64,000 bases of DNA, from NCBI GenBank assembly GCA_004297725.1, contig SCUS01000053.1, forward strand, positions 96,619 to 160,618. Direction: 5' to 3'. This document shows, piece by piece, positions 36,226 through 43,395 of the stretch. Each line of letters begins with the position of its first letter. Positions within the stretch are counted from its first letter, which is position 1. The notes below the pieces were generated by a model. That model made no database searches, had not been told where the DNA came from, and was given only the letters and a program-made list of their open reading frames with translations. This DNA comes from Myxococcaceae bacterium (GTDB taxonomy: Bacteria; Myxococcota_A; Polyangia; Polyangiales; Ga0077539). The translations under genes and the position numbers were made by a program.

Positions 36226-36858
36226 CTACGGGCGCTCGACGGCCTTGGCGCGAGGGCTCGACCCCACCGGTCGCAGGACCCCCGGGCGGTCGGCCCGTCG
36301 CGGCGTGGCGAGCGCCCGGTCGTACCACTCCAGCAGCGTGCCCCGCTCATGGGCGCTCTGGGCGCCGACCGCGAGGCGCAGCCACTCGGTGGTCGCCCGC
36401 TGGCCCGCGGCGCGCTGGATGGCCCTCAGCGCGACGGTCACCGCGTGGTCGGGTCGCAGCGCCTCCAGGGCCTCCTCCAGCGCGGGGTCACCCTCGGGAG
36501 AGGCGGCCGCCGGGGCTGCGCTCACGGGCTTCGCCGGGGGGGCCTTGCGCCCGCCGCCCACCAGGTCGGGGACGGCCCCGACCACCGCCCTGGCGAAGGG
36601 CCGGGGATCGGGCTTCACGGGGGAGTCGAAGTAGTCCGGCGGGAGCCCGTAGGCCTGCACCACCGCCAGCATCACGTCGCCTCCCAGCGCCCGGTGCCCG
36701 CCGAGGATCGCCGCGATGGTCCCCTGCTCCCGCCCGATGGAGGCCGCGAAGGCCCGCTGGGTGAGCCTCGCGCCGCGCGCCGCACCGAGGGCGTCGAACA
36801 GCTCCGCGAGCCGCTCGCGCCTCCGCAGGCTCAGCTCCTTCGTGACCGGACGAGGCAC
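36226..36858 (-). CDS. XRE-like helix-turn-helix regulator
   Basis: A 210-residue DNA-binding protein. The helix-turn-helix is near the N-terminus (TQRAFAASIGREQGTIAAIL, then GGHRALGGDVMLAVVQAYGLP), as in phage-repressor-like regulators. A Pro/Ala linker and a helical C-terminal domain follow (AVTVALRAIQRAAGQRATTEWLRLA). The GTG at 36858 is preferred because TAGATC lies exactly 7 bases before it, as in other genes here; a TTG at 36894 would place the start inside a palindrome. It lies upstream of, and collinear with, the small gene, the annealing-like gene and the nuclease, and it is the likely regulator of that group. Confidence 0.75.
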   Translation of the reverse strand: MPRPVTKELSLRRRERLAELFDALGAARGARLTQRAFAASIGREQGTIAAILGGHRALGGDVMLAVVQAYGLPPDYFDSPVKPDPRPFARAVVGAVPDLVGGGRKAPPAKPVSAAPAAASPEGDPALEEALEALRPDHAVTVALRAIQRAAGQRATTEWLRLAVGAQSAHERGTLLEWYDRALATPRRADRPGVLRPVGSSPRAKAVERP

Positions 36859-36865
36859 GCCTCCG

Positions 36866-36871
36866 GATCTA
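36866..36871 (-). promoter_or_regulatory. -10-like TAGATC before the XRE gene
   Basis: On the minus strand TTGCTC, 17 bases, TAGATC, 7 bases, GTG. The -35-like TTGCTC is part of the palindrome at 36890-36902, so a protein bound there would block this promoter. Confidence 0.4.
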
Positions 36872-36889
36872 TCAGGAACTCCAGCGCTG

Positions 36890-36902
36890 AGCAATCATTG
36901 CT
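36890..36902. promoter_or_regulatory. Palindrome AGCAAT-C-ATTGCT in the divergent promoter region
   Basis: A perfect 6-base inverted repeat around one base, in an AT-richer island between the XRE gene (minus strand) and the gene at 36939 (plus strand). It overlaps TTGCTC (-35-like, minus strand) and abuts TTGACT at 36902-36907 (-35-like, plus strand). The position is that of an autoregulatory operator. Its sequence differs from the GTGACA sites, so two regulators or two modes may be involved. Confidence 0.55.
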
Positions 36903-36938
36903 TGACTGCTGTTGATATCTTGCGCAATACATCCAGGC

Positions 36939-37286
36939 ATGAACGGCGACGCTCCCTCCCCGATGCGCTCACGGCTCCAGGTGCTCGAAGGCGGCGGCGC
37001 GGCCCGGCGACGCAAGCCCGTTCGGCTGACGCTGCTCCGCGACCCGGCGACCGCCCACCGCCCCGACACCATCGACTTCCCGGCGCCGGGCAGCCCGATG
37101 TCGCACCTCGAGCACGCCATCGCGGCGCTTCGCGAGGCCGCCCAGGCCGAGACCATCACCGGCCGCAGCGACGGGGTCATCGACGCGCTCGACCACCTCA
37201 CCCGCGAGCTGAGCGTGCTCTTCGACGACGAGGTGGCCCGCACCGCGCTGCTCCGCATCTCCGGCCAGCTCCGCCGCCCGCGTTGA
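36939..37286 (+). CDS. Hypothetical protein, divergent from XRE regulator
   Basis: A 115-residue protein beginning MNGDAPSPMRSRLQVLEGGG. It has a basic N-terminal part (AARRRKPVRLTLLRD) and a helical C-terminal part (HLEHAIAALREAAQAE, DALDHLTRELSVLFDDEVAR). No domain is recognised. It is divergent from the XRE regulator across a palindrome, so it may be controlled by it. It ends 39 bases before the E1 alpha gene. Confidence 0.55.
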   Translation: MNGDAPSPMRSRLQVLEGGGAARRRKPVRLTLLRDPATAHRPDTIDFPAPGSPMSHLEHAIAALREAAQAETITGRSDGVIDALDHLTRELSVLFDDEVARTALLRISGQLRRPR

Positions 37287-37312
37287 TCTTGCGCTGGGCG
37301 CGCCCGCGACGG

Positions 37313-37318
37313 TACACC
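37313..37318 (+). promoter_or_regulatory. -10-like TACACC, leaderless geometry, before E1 alpha
   Basis: TACACC, 7 bases, ATG at 37326. TTGCGC lies 18 bases upstream of the hexamer as a possible -35. Confidence 0.4.
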
Positions 37319-37325
37319 GCGCGCC

Positions 37326-38474
37326 ATGGCCGCCTCGAAACCCCCTCAGCCCCTCAGCCCCGCGCCCGCCGGCACCGACCCGCGCGTGCTGCGCCGGGCG
37401 CACTTCCTCATGCGCCTCTCCCGCGCCTGGGACTCGCGCTTCGAGGCGATGGCCCGCGTGGGCCGCATCGGCCGCTGGTACAGCGCCGTCGGCAATGAGT
37501 GCACCACCGTGGGCACCTCCCTCGCGCTCGGCGCCAACGACGCCATCTCCACCGTGCACCGCGACCTGGGCGCCGTGCTCACCCACTACCTCGACCCGAC
37601 CCGCCTGGCGCCCGGCCTCTTCGAGGACGGCGACCAGACCGAGTGGGACGCCCTCCGCCCTCCCCCGCAGGCGCTGCTCGACCAGCTCGCCAGCCAGGTG
37701 TTCGGGCGCCGGGGGGGCTTCACCCGTGGCGTCGACCGGTCGTTTCACTACGGGCTCATCAAGCCCGAGTGGGGCATCCGCCACGTCGGGATGATCTCGC
37801 ACCTCGGGTCGATGATCCCCGTGGCCGCGGGCCTGGCGCTCGCCAACCTGCAGGACGGCAACGACCGCGCGGTGCTCGGGTTCATCGGCGAGGGGGCTAC
37901 CTCGCAGGGCGACTTCCACGAGGCGCTGAACATGGCGGGGGTGATGAAGCTCCCGCTCATCCTGGTGGTGGAGAACAACCGCTACGCCTTCAGCACGCCG
38001 CTCTCCGAGCAGTACGCGTGCGAGAAGCTGAGCGACCGCGCGCCGGGATACGGCATCGCGGGCGAGACCGTCGACGGGCTGGACTTCGACGCCGTGCACG
38101 CCGCCATGAACCGCGCCGTGCAGCGCGCCCGCACGGGCGAAGGGGCGACGCTGCTGGAGTGCATGCTCCCGAGGATGCGAGGCCACGCGGAGGGCGACGG
38201 GAGCTACGAGCTCATCCCCCCGGCGGAGCGCGAGGAGTACCTGAAGCAGGACCCGCTGGTGCGCTTCGAGGCGATGCTGGTCGACCGGGCGCTGGCGGAT
38301 GTGGAGCGCGTGAAGGAGGTCACGGAGATCGCCCGGGGGATCATCGAGGACGCGGTGGAGCGCGCGATGGCGACCGAGGAGCCCCTGATCGACGAGGCGA
38401 CGAGGCCGGTGTTCGCGCCGGGTGAAGTGGCGACGGCGTTCGCGCGCCAGTCGACGGAGGTGACCGGTGGCTGA
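37326..38474 (+). CDS. 2-oxoacid dehydrogenase E1 component, alpha subunit
   Basis: The thiamine-diphosphate-binding subunit of a pyruvate or branched-chain 2-oxoacid dehydrogenase complex, 382 residues. The TPP motif runs from GEGATSQGDFHEALNMAG to VVENNRYAFST (G-x-G ... N-N). SAVGNECTTVGTSLAL and VHRDLGAVLTHYLDP lie in the substrate region, and the phosphorylation-loop-like HVGMISHLGSMIPVAAG is present. It overlaps the beta-subunit gene by 8 bases. No E2 or E3 gene is in the window, so the substrate is open; sequence type resembles branched-chain or acetoin-like E1 pairs. Confidence 0.9.
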   Translation: MAASKPPQPLSPAPAGTDPRVLRRAHFLMRLSRAWDSRFEAMARVGRIGRWYSAVGNECTTVGTSLALGANDAISTVHRDLGAVLTHYLDPTRLAPGLFEDGDQTEWDALRPPPQALLDQLASQVFGRRGGFTRGVDRSFHYGLIKPEWGIRHVGMISHLGSMIPVAAGLALANLQDGNDRAVLGFIGEGATSQGDFHEALNMAGVMKLPLILVVENNRYAFSTPLSEQYACEKLSDRAPGYGIAGETVDGLDFDAVHAAMNRAVQRARTGEGATLLECMLPRMRGHAEGDGSYELIPPAEREEYLKQDPLVRFEAMLVDRALADVERVKEVTEIARGIIEDAVERAMATEEPLIDEATRPVFAPGEVATAFARQSTEVTGG

Positions 38475-39441
38475 GACGACGTACATCGACGCGATCCGAC
38501 GCGCCCTCGGCGAGGAGATGGACCGCGACGAAGCGGTCTTCCTGATGGGTCAGGACATCGCGGCCTTCGGGGGCGCGTTTCGCGCGTGCAAGGGCCTCTT
38601 CGAGAAGCACGGCCGGCTGCGGGTGATCAATACCCCGCTGATGGAGTCCGGCACCGTCGGCGCGGCCCTCGGCGCGGCCCTCGTGGGCAAGCGCCCGGTG
38701 CTGGAGATGCAGTTCGCCGACTTCGTCTCCTGCGGCTTCAACCAGATCGTCAACAACGTCGCCAAGACCTACTACCGCTGGGAGGCGCCCGTTCCGATGG
38801 TGATCCGCCTGCCCTTCGGCGGCGGCGCGGGCGCGGGGCCCTTCCACTCGCAGTCCCCCGAGGCGTGGTTCGCCCACACCCCGGGCCTCTGCGTGGTCGC
38901 GCCCTCCACCCCCCGCGACGCCCTCGGGATGCTCAAGGCCGCCATCCGCGACCCCAACCCCGTGATCTATCTGGAGCACCGCTTCCTCTACCGCAGAGAG
39001 AAGGAAGACCTCCCCGAAGGCGACCTGCTCACCCCCCTCGGCCGCGCCCACGTCGCCCGCGAGGGCAAGCACGTCACCATCCTCACCTGGTCGTGGACCC
39101 TGCACGAGTCCCTCGCCGCCGCCGAGGAGCTCGCGAAGGAGGGCGTCTCCGTCGAGGTCGTCGACCTGCGCACGCTCTCGCCCCTCGACGAGGACACGAT
39201 CTTCACCTCGGTGCGCAAGACCTCCAAGGTGCTGATCGTCCACGAGGCCACCATCACCGCGGGCTTCGGGGCCGAGCTCGCCGCCCGCGTGGCCGACCAG
39301 TGCTTCGAGTGGCTCGACGGCCCGGTGCGCCGCGTCGCCTACGCCGACCGCCCGTCGCCCTACAACAAGAAGCTCGAGCAGAGCCTGCTGCCCGGGCGCG
39401 AGCGCATCACCGCCGCCCTGCGCAAGCTCGCCCGCTACTGA
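38467..39441 (+). CDS. 2-oxoacid dehydrogenase E1 component, beta subunit
   Basis: The partner of the alpha subunit, 324 residues. Transketolase pyrimidine-binding features are VINTPLMESGTVGAALGAAL (with the Glu that activates TPP), MQFADFVSCGFNQIVNNVAK and RLPFGGGAGAGPFHSQSPEAWF. The C-terminal transketolase domain is VEVVDLRTLSPLDEDTI. The start is GTG (38467), overlapping the alpha gene. Conserved and full length. Confidence 0.92.
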   Translation: MAETTYIDAIRRALGEEMDRDEAVFLMGQDIAAFGGAFRACKGLFEKHGRLRVINTPLMESGTVGAALGAALVGKRPVLEMQFADFVSCGFNQIVNNVAKTYYRWEAPVPMVIRLPFGGGAGAGPFHSQSPEAWFAHTPGLCVVAPSTPRDALGMLKAAIRDPNPVIYLEHRFLYRREKEDLPEGDLLTPLGRAHVAREGKHVTILTWSWTLHESLAAAEELAKEGVSVEVVDLRTLSPLDEDTIFTSVRKTSKVLIVHEATITAGFGAELAARVADQCFEWLDGPVRRVAYADRPSPYNKKLEQSLLPGRERITAALRKLARY

Positions 39442-39475
39442 CGGACACCCCTTCCGCATCGGCGCCTCGCGGCTC

Positions 39476-39481
39476 TACGCT
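39476..39481 (+). promoter_or_regulatory. -10-like TACGCT, leaderless geometry
   Basis: TACGCT, 7 bases, ATG at 39489. It suggests the lipoprotein gene has its own promoter despite lying 47 bases after the E1 beta gene. Confidence 0.4.
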
Positions 39482-39488
39482 GGCGAGC

Positions 39489-40706
39489 ATGAAACGACTC
39501 CTCGTCCCGGCCTTCGCCACCTTCGGCCTCGCCCTGACCGCCTGCGGCGACGTCAGCCCCAACGACCTGCGCGACCCGACATGCTCGGCCACGACCTTCA
39601 ACGTCGAGGGCCGCACCTTCACCACCTTCGGCACCACCGCCGACGCGCGGAAGATCGACGCCTTCCTCCAGGCGACGCTCGACCTCAACGCCGCCACCAT
39701 CGAGATCGCCGACGGCCTCACCACGACCTGCGCCGCCATCGGCACCGACCTCGGCCTCGCCGCGTCGGAGTACCGCCCGGCCACCGCCGGGGAGCTCCCG
39801 GTCGCGTACACCTGCCGCCGCGTCTCCCAGGAGGTGCGAACCATCATCGAGGCCGCCCTCCCCCGCGGCGCCTCGCTCGACGTCACCATCGTCCCGCCGG
39901 TCTGTCAGATCGACGTGAGCTTCGCGGCCCGCTGCGCGGCCCAGTGCACCGCGACCGCGACCGTCGAGGTGCCGCGGTGCATGGGAGAGCTCGTCGCCGA
40001 GTGCACCGGCAGCTGCAGCGGATCGTGCGCGGGCACCTGTGACGGCGGCTGCACCGGCGTCTGCAGCGGCATGTGCACGGGCACCTGCATGGGCACCTGC
40101 GTGGGCCAGTGCAGCGCGGGGTGCAGCGCCACCGACTCCACCGGGCGCTGCGTCGGCACCTGCGCGGGCACCTGCAATGGGAGCTGCTCGGCGACCTGCA
40201 CGGGCTCGTGCACCGGGAGCTGCTCGGCGGGCTGCCAGGGCTCCTGCCGCGGCCAGTGCCGGGGCACCTGCTCGGTGCAGAGCAGCGTGCGCTGCGACGG
40301 CACCTACGACGTCCAGGCCGACGCGCAGTGCTCCGCCGCGTGCGAGGCGCAGGCCAACGCGCGCGCGACGTGCACCGACCCGCAGATCACCATCGGCAGC
40401 CGCGCCACCGTCTCTCCCGCGGCGCTGCAGCGGCTCAACGTGCTGGTCACCTCGCTCCAGCGCCACTACCCCCGCATCGTGCTCAACGCGACCCGCATCG
40501 ACCGGGTGGTGCGACAGAGCGCCCCGAACTTCGTGGCCAGCCTCAACGGCGTGGGCACCGCGGCCAGCAACGTGGGCCTCTCCGCCGTCGCCTGCGTCGC
40601 CCGGGCCGGCGTGGTGGCCACGGACATCGCCAGCCGCTTCAGCGCCTCGGCGCAGGTGAGCGTGGAGTTCAGCGCCTCGGTCTCCGTCCAGGGCACCGCC
40701 CAGTAG
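39489..40706 (+). CDS. Lipoprotein with two 11-Cys runs at strict four-residue spacing
   Basis: A 405-residue lipoprotein: signal MKRLLVPAFATFGLALTAC with lipobox LTAC. Residues 20-165 form a mixed domain with scattered Cys. Then come two runs in which Cys occurs at exactly every fourth residue: 172 to 212 (11 Cys) and 221 to 261 (11 Cys). The third residue of the unit is mostly Gly (unit C-x-G-x). A C-terminal domain of about 140 residues follows without repeats (ITIGSRATVSPAALQRLNVL). The regular spacing suggests a stacked solenoid held by disulfides or metals. I do not recognise the family. No obvious oxidase or metal-export neighbour is present. Confidence 0.8.
   Translation: MKRLLVPAFATFGLALTACGDVSPNDLRDPTCSATTFNVEGRTFTTFGTTADARKIDAFLQATLDLNAATIEIADGLTTTCAAIGTDLGLAASEYRPATAGELPVAYTCRRVSQEVRTIIEAALPRGASLDVTIVPPVCQIDVSFAARCAAQCTATATVEVPRCMGELVAECTGSCSGSCAGTCDGGCTGVCSGMCTGTCMGTCVGQCSAGCSATDSTGRCVGTCAGTCNGSCSATCTGSCTGSCSAGCQGSCRGQCRGTCSVQSSVRCDGTYDVQADAQCSAACEAQANARATCTDPQITIGSRATVSPAALQRLNVLVTSLQRHYPRIVLNATRIDRVVRQSAPNFVASLNGVGTAASNVGLSAVACVARAGVVATDIASRFSASAQVSVEFSASVSVQGTAQ
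40002..40271 (+). repeat. 12-bp-unit coding repeat specifying C-x-G-x
   Basis: A run of about 22 imperfect 12-base units, each with TGC at the same phase and usually GGC two codons later, interrupted once (about 40125-40148). The codons between the Cys differ from unit to unit, so the pattern is held at protein level and is not a recent slippage product. Confidence 0.75.
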
Positions 40707-40776
40707 CCCGAAGCCCCACCGCGCGCCCGGACGGGTCTTTACCCGGAGGCCCTGACTGGCCTACACCCCGGGCGCC

Positions 40777-41364
40777 ATGTTTCTCCAGACCTTCTTCGAA
40801 CCGAAGCTCGACCTCGACCGGCTGCGCGCCATGCTCGACACCTGCGGCCCATGGGCCCGAGCCAACGCCGTGCGCACGCTCACGCCCGCGCAGATGAAGG
40901 TTCTCTTCGAGGCCTGTGAGGGCGAGGCGCTCACCCTCGACGCGATGGTCCCGACGGGTGAGCCCCTGGTCGAGGTGATCCACCACGGCAAGAACACCCT
41001 GCCGATGTTCAGCCATTTCCAGAAGCGATTCTGCCGGCCCGACGGCGAAGACTGCCCCGACCAGCTCTGGGGCTACAACCACAACGGCGCCCTCGAGACG
41101 GCCGTGGTCGGCCCCGGGTACTTCATCGCCACGCTCACCGAGAAGGGCGAGGTGCTCATCGACTACGCGAAGGTCCCGCCGCGCAAGCCCGCCGGATGGC
41201 CGACGATCATGGGTCCGACCGCGCGCGCCGGGAGCCTCGTCTGGGCGGGCATGACGGACGTCCTGCGCCGCGTCACCGACCACGTCACCATCGGCACCGC
41301 TTACATGAACGGTAAGCCGAGGGGGCAGTACTTCGCCCTCTGCCGCGAAGACCCGAAGGTCTGA
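40777..41364 (+). CDS. Hypothetical protein
   Basis: A 195-residue soluble protein beginning MFLQTFFEPKLDLDRLRAML. Two Trp-rich segments (DQLWGYNHNGALETAVVGPG and RAGSLVWAGMTDVL) are distinctive. No signal peptide, membrane segment or known motif is visible. A TACACC hexamer lies 9 bases before the ATG. It sits alone between a lipoprotein and a pseudokinase gene on the same strand. Confidence 0.7.
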   Translation: MFLQTFFEPKLDLDRLRAMLDTCGPWARANAVRTLTPAQMKVLFEACEGEALTLDAMVPTGEPLVEVIHHGKNTLPMFSHFQKRFCRPDGEDCPDQLWGYNHNGALETAVVGPGYFIATLTEKGEVLIDYAKVPPRKPAGWPTIMGPTARAGSLVWAGMTDVLRRVTDHVTIGTAYMNGKPRGQYFALCREDPKV

Positions 41365-41405
41365 CCTCCCTCCGCTCGCTACTGGCGTCCCGCCCGCCGC
41401 TTGCG

Positions 41406-41411
41406 TAGCGT
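41406..41411 (+). promoter_or_regulatory. -10-like TAGCGT, leaderless geometry
   Basis: TAGCGT, 7 bases, then GTG at 41419. This spacing selects the GTG start of the pseudokinase gene over the TTG at 41401. Confidence 0.4.
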
Positions 41412-41418
41412 CGTCGGC

Positions 41419-43395
41419 GTGGTGGCTGATCCGATCGATCCAGGCGATCTGTCCGTTGGCGCTGAGCTCCCGGGGGCCTACACCATCGAAGAGCCGGTGG
41501 TGCAGGGGCGCACCCGGGTCATCTACGCCGCGCGCTCCAGCGAGGGCGAGCTGGTGGCGGTGCACGTGCTCGACGCGGGCCTCGTCGACGGCCTGGGGGA
41601 GTGGTTCACCCAGGCCGCGACCTCGCGCGGGGAGATCCATCACCCGTCGCTCCCGACGACCCTGTCGGTCGGCCGGCTCGACGACGGCCGCCCCTTCGAG
41701 GTCACCGAGTTCCTGGAGGGCACCTCGATGCGAGAGGCGCTCGACGCCTCGCCCGAGGGGCTCGATCCGCTCGCGGTGGTGCGCGTCGTCAACGAGGTGG
41801 CCTCGGCGCTCGACGCGCTCCACGGGCGCACTCCCCCGGTCGCGCACCGCACGCTCTGCCCCGAGCACGTGGTCATGCTCCGGGACACCCACGAGGTCCG
41901 GCTCCTGGGGCTCTTCAACGCCGATCGCCCGCAGTTCGAAGGCGTCCGTCCCGGCTACCGCTCACCCGAAGAGCTCGCCGGGGTCCTCTCGCTGGGCGCT
42001 CGCGCGGACGTGTTCAGCCTGGCCACCCTGACCTACGAGCTGCTCACCGGCCGCGCCGCGTGGCCGCACGTGCCCGAACTCGCGCTCGACTCCATGCGCG
42101 TCGGCGTCCGCGACCGGGTGAGCGTGCTGCGCCCGGTGCTCCCGACGGCGCTCGACGCCGTCTTCGAGCGCGCCTGGTCGCTCTCCCCGGACGCCCGCCA
42201 CTCGTCCGCGGGGCGCTTCGCCCGGGCGCTGCGAGCCGCCGTCGACCCGCTCGACCTGGCCGCCTCGCTCTCCAGCAACGTCTTCGACGACCGGCCCACG
42301 GCGCAGGTTCCGGTGTTGTCGCTGCGGGTGCGCAACAACACCCTGCTCAACGCCGGAGCGGTCGCGCAGGCCATCGTCCCTCGCGCCGTCGTAGGGAAGG
42401 TGCGGGCCAGCGAGACCGAGGCCGAGGGCGACGCGAAGCCGACGCGGCCGCCGCCCCCGCGGGCGCTCCGGGCGCCGGTCCCTCCCGGCACGAGGCCCGT
42501 GCGCGCCGACGAGTCCGAGCCCCCGGCCAGGATCACCGTGCCTCGCCCGGAGGACATCCTCCCCCCACCCGAACCCTCCGAGGAGCGCCCCTCCGAGGAG
42601 ACCCCGCTGTCCACCTCGGCCCCGGTCCCGGAGCCCACCGGTCCCACCGACGTCGTGCGCACGCTGGCGCAGCGCCCGGTCGAGACCACCCAGCCGACCG
42701 AGCTCCCGATCGCCCCGCCCGCCGAGCCTGCCGAGTCCCGCACGCCGGTGTCCGTCTCCGAGCCGCCCGATGAGCCCACGCCGCGCCCGGCCCGACCGAC
42801 GCCGCAGCCCGAGCCCATCGAGGTCGCCCGGCCCCCGGTCGTCGAGGCCCCGCCGCCGCCGCCTCCGCCGCCGCCGGTCTCGGCGGTCGCCTTACCTGAG
42901 CCGGTAAGCCCGCCCCCGGCCGAGCCCGCTCCCCCGCCCCCGCAGCGCGTCGCTCCGCCGCCGCAGAGCTACGTCTCCCCGCTCGACGCTCCGCCGATCG
43001 AGGGTCGCCCCGAGTCCCGGCTCTTCCTCGACGAGCCCACGGCGGTGTTCAACACGCCGGTGCCGGCCGCGACCCCGTGGACCCGCTCGCCCGTCGCGCT
43101 CGCCGGGCTCTTCATCGCCCACGCGCTGCTCATCGTCGGCGTCGCGCACGCCATCTCCTACGCGCTGGTGCACCGTCAGACGCCGACCACGCAGATCATC
43201 CCGGGGCCTTCGCCGGTGTGCGCTCCGTGCGCGGCGTGCCCGGCCCCTCCCCCGGCTCAACCCGAGAGCGTCGGGCAGACCCTCTCTCCGGCGCGTGCCC
43301 CAGCGGCCGCGAGGGCGCTGCGCCCGGCGCCGGCGCGCGCTCCGGCGCGGCCCCAGATCATTCGCTCGGTGCCGGATTTCGGGCAGCCGCGCTAG
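41419..43395 (+). CDS. Membrane-anchored pseudokinase (Ser/Thr kinase fold, catalytic residues lost)
   Basis: A 658-residue protein. Residues about 20-285 have the Hanks kinase layout, but each key element is changed. The Gly loop is VVQGRTRVIY. The VAVK Lys is His49 (LVAVHVL). HRD is HRT (143-145, HRTLCPEHVV). DFG is GLF (164-166). The structural parts YRSPEEL and RADVFSLATLTYELLTGRAAW are kept. A long Pro-rich linker follows, then one membrane helix (VALAGLFIAHALLIVGVAHAI) and a short periplasmic tail with Cys-x2-Cys (CAPCAACPAPPP). It probably acts as a scaffold or sensor. Its 3' end overlaps the convergent protease gene by 38 bases. Confidence 0.85.
   Translation: MVADPIDPGDLSVGAELPGAYTIEEPVVQGRTRVIYAARSSEGELVAVHVLDAGLVDGLGEWFTQAATSRGEIHHPSLPTTLSVGRLDDGRPFEVTEFLEGTSMREALDASPEGLDPLAVVRVVNEVASALDALHGRTPPVAHRTLCPEHVVMLRDTHEVRLLGLFNADRPQFEGVRPGYRSPEELAGVLSLGARADVFSLATLTYELLTGRAAWPHVPELALDSMRVGVRDRVSVLRPVLPTALDAVFERAWSLSPDARHSSAGRFARALRAAVDPLDLAASLSSNVFDDRPTAQVPVLSLRVRNNTLLNAGAVAQAIVPRAVVGKVRASETEAEGDAKPTRPPPPRALRAPVPPGTRPVRADESEPPARITVPRPEDILPPPEPSEERPSEETPLSTSAPVPEPTGPTDVVRTLAQRPVETTQPTELPIAPPAEPAESRTPVSVSEPPDEPTPRPARPTPQPEPIEVARPPVVEAPPPPPPPPPVSAVALPEPVSPPPAEPAPPPPQRVAPPPQSYVSPLDAPPIEGRPESRLFLDEPTAVFNTPVPAATPWTRSPVALAGLFIAHALLIVGVAHAISYALVHRQTPTTQIIPGPSPVCAPCAACPAPPPAQPESVGQTLSPARAPAAARALRPAPARAPARPQIIRSVPDFGQPR

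Noticed and set aside
40731..40744. Hairpin CGGGT-CTTT-ACCCG after the Cys lipoprotein as a terminator
   Set aside because: The stem is only five base pairs and lacks a following T run, so I cannot support a terminator call.
43358..43395. 38-base convergent overlap of the pseudokinase and protease genes as a regulatory antisense device (an overlap of the same length occurs at 55494-55531)
   Set aside because: Both overlaps are small and typical of compact genomes. The equal length looks like coincidence.
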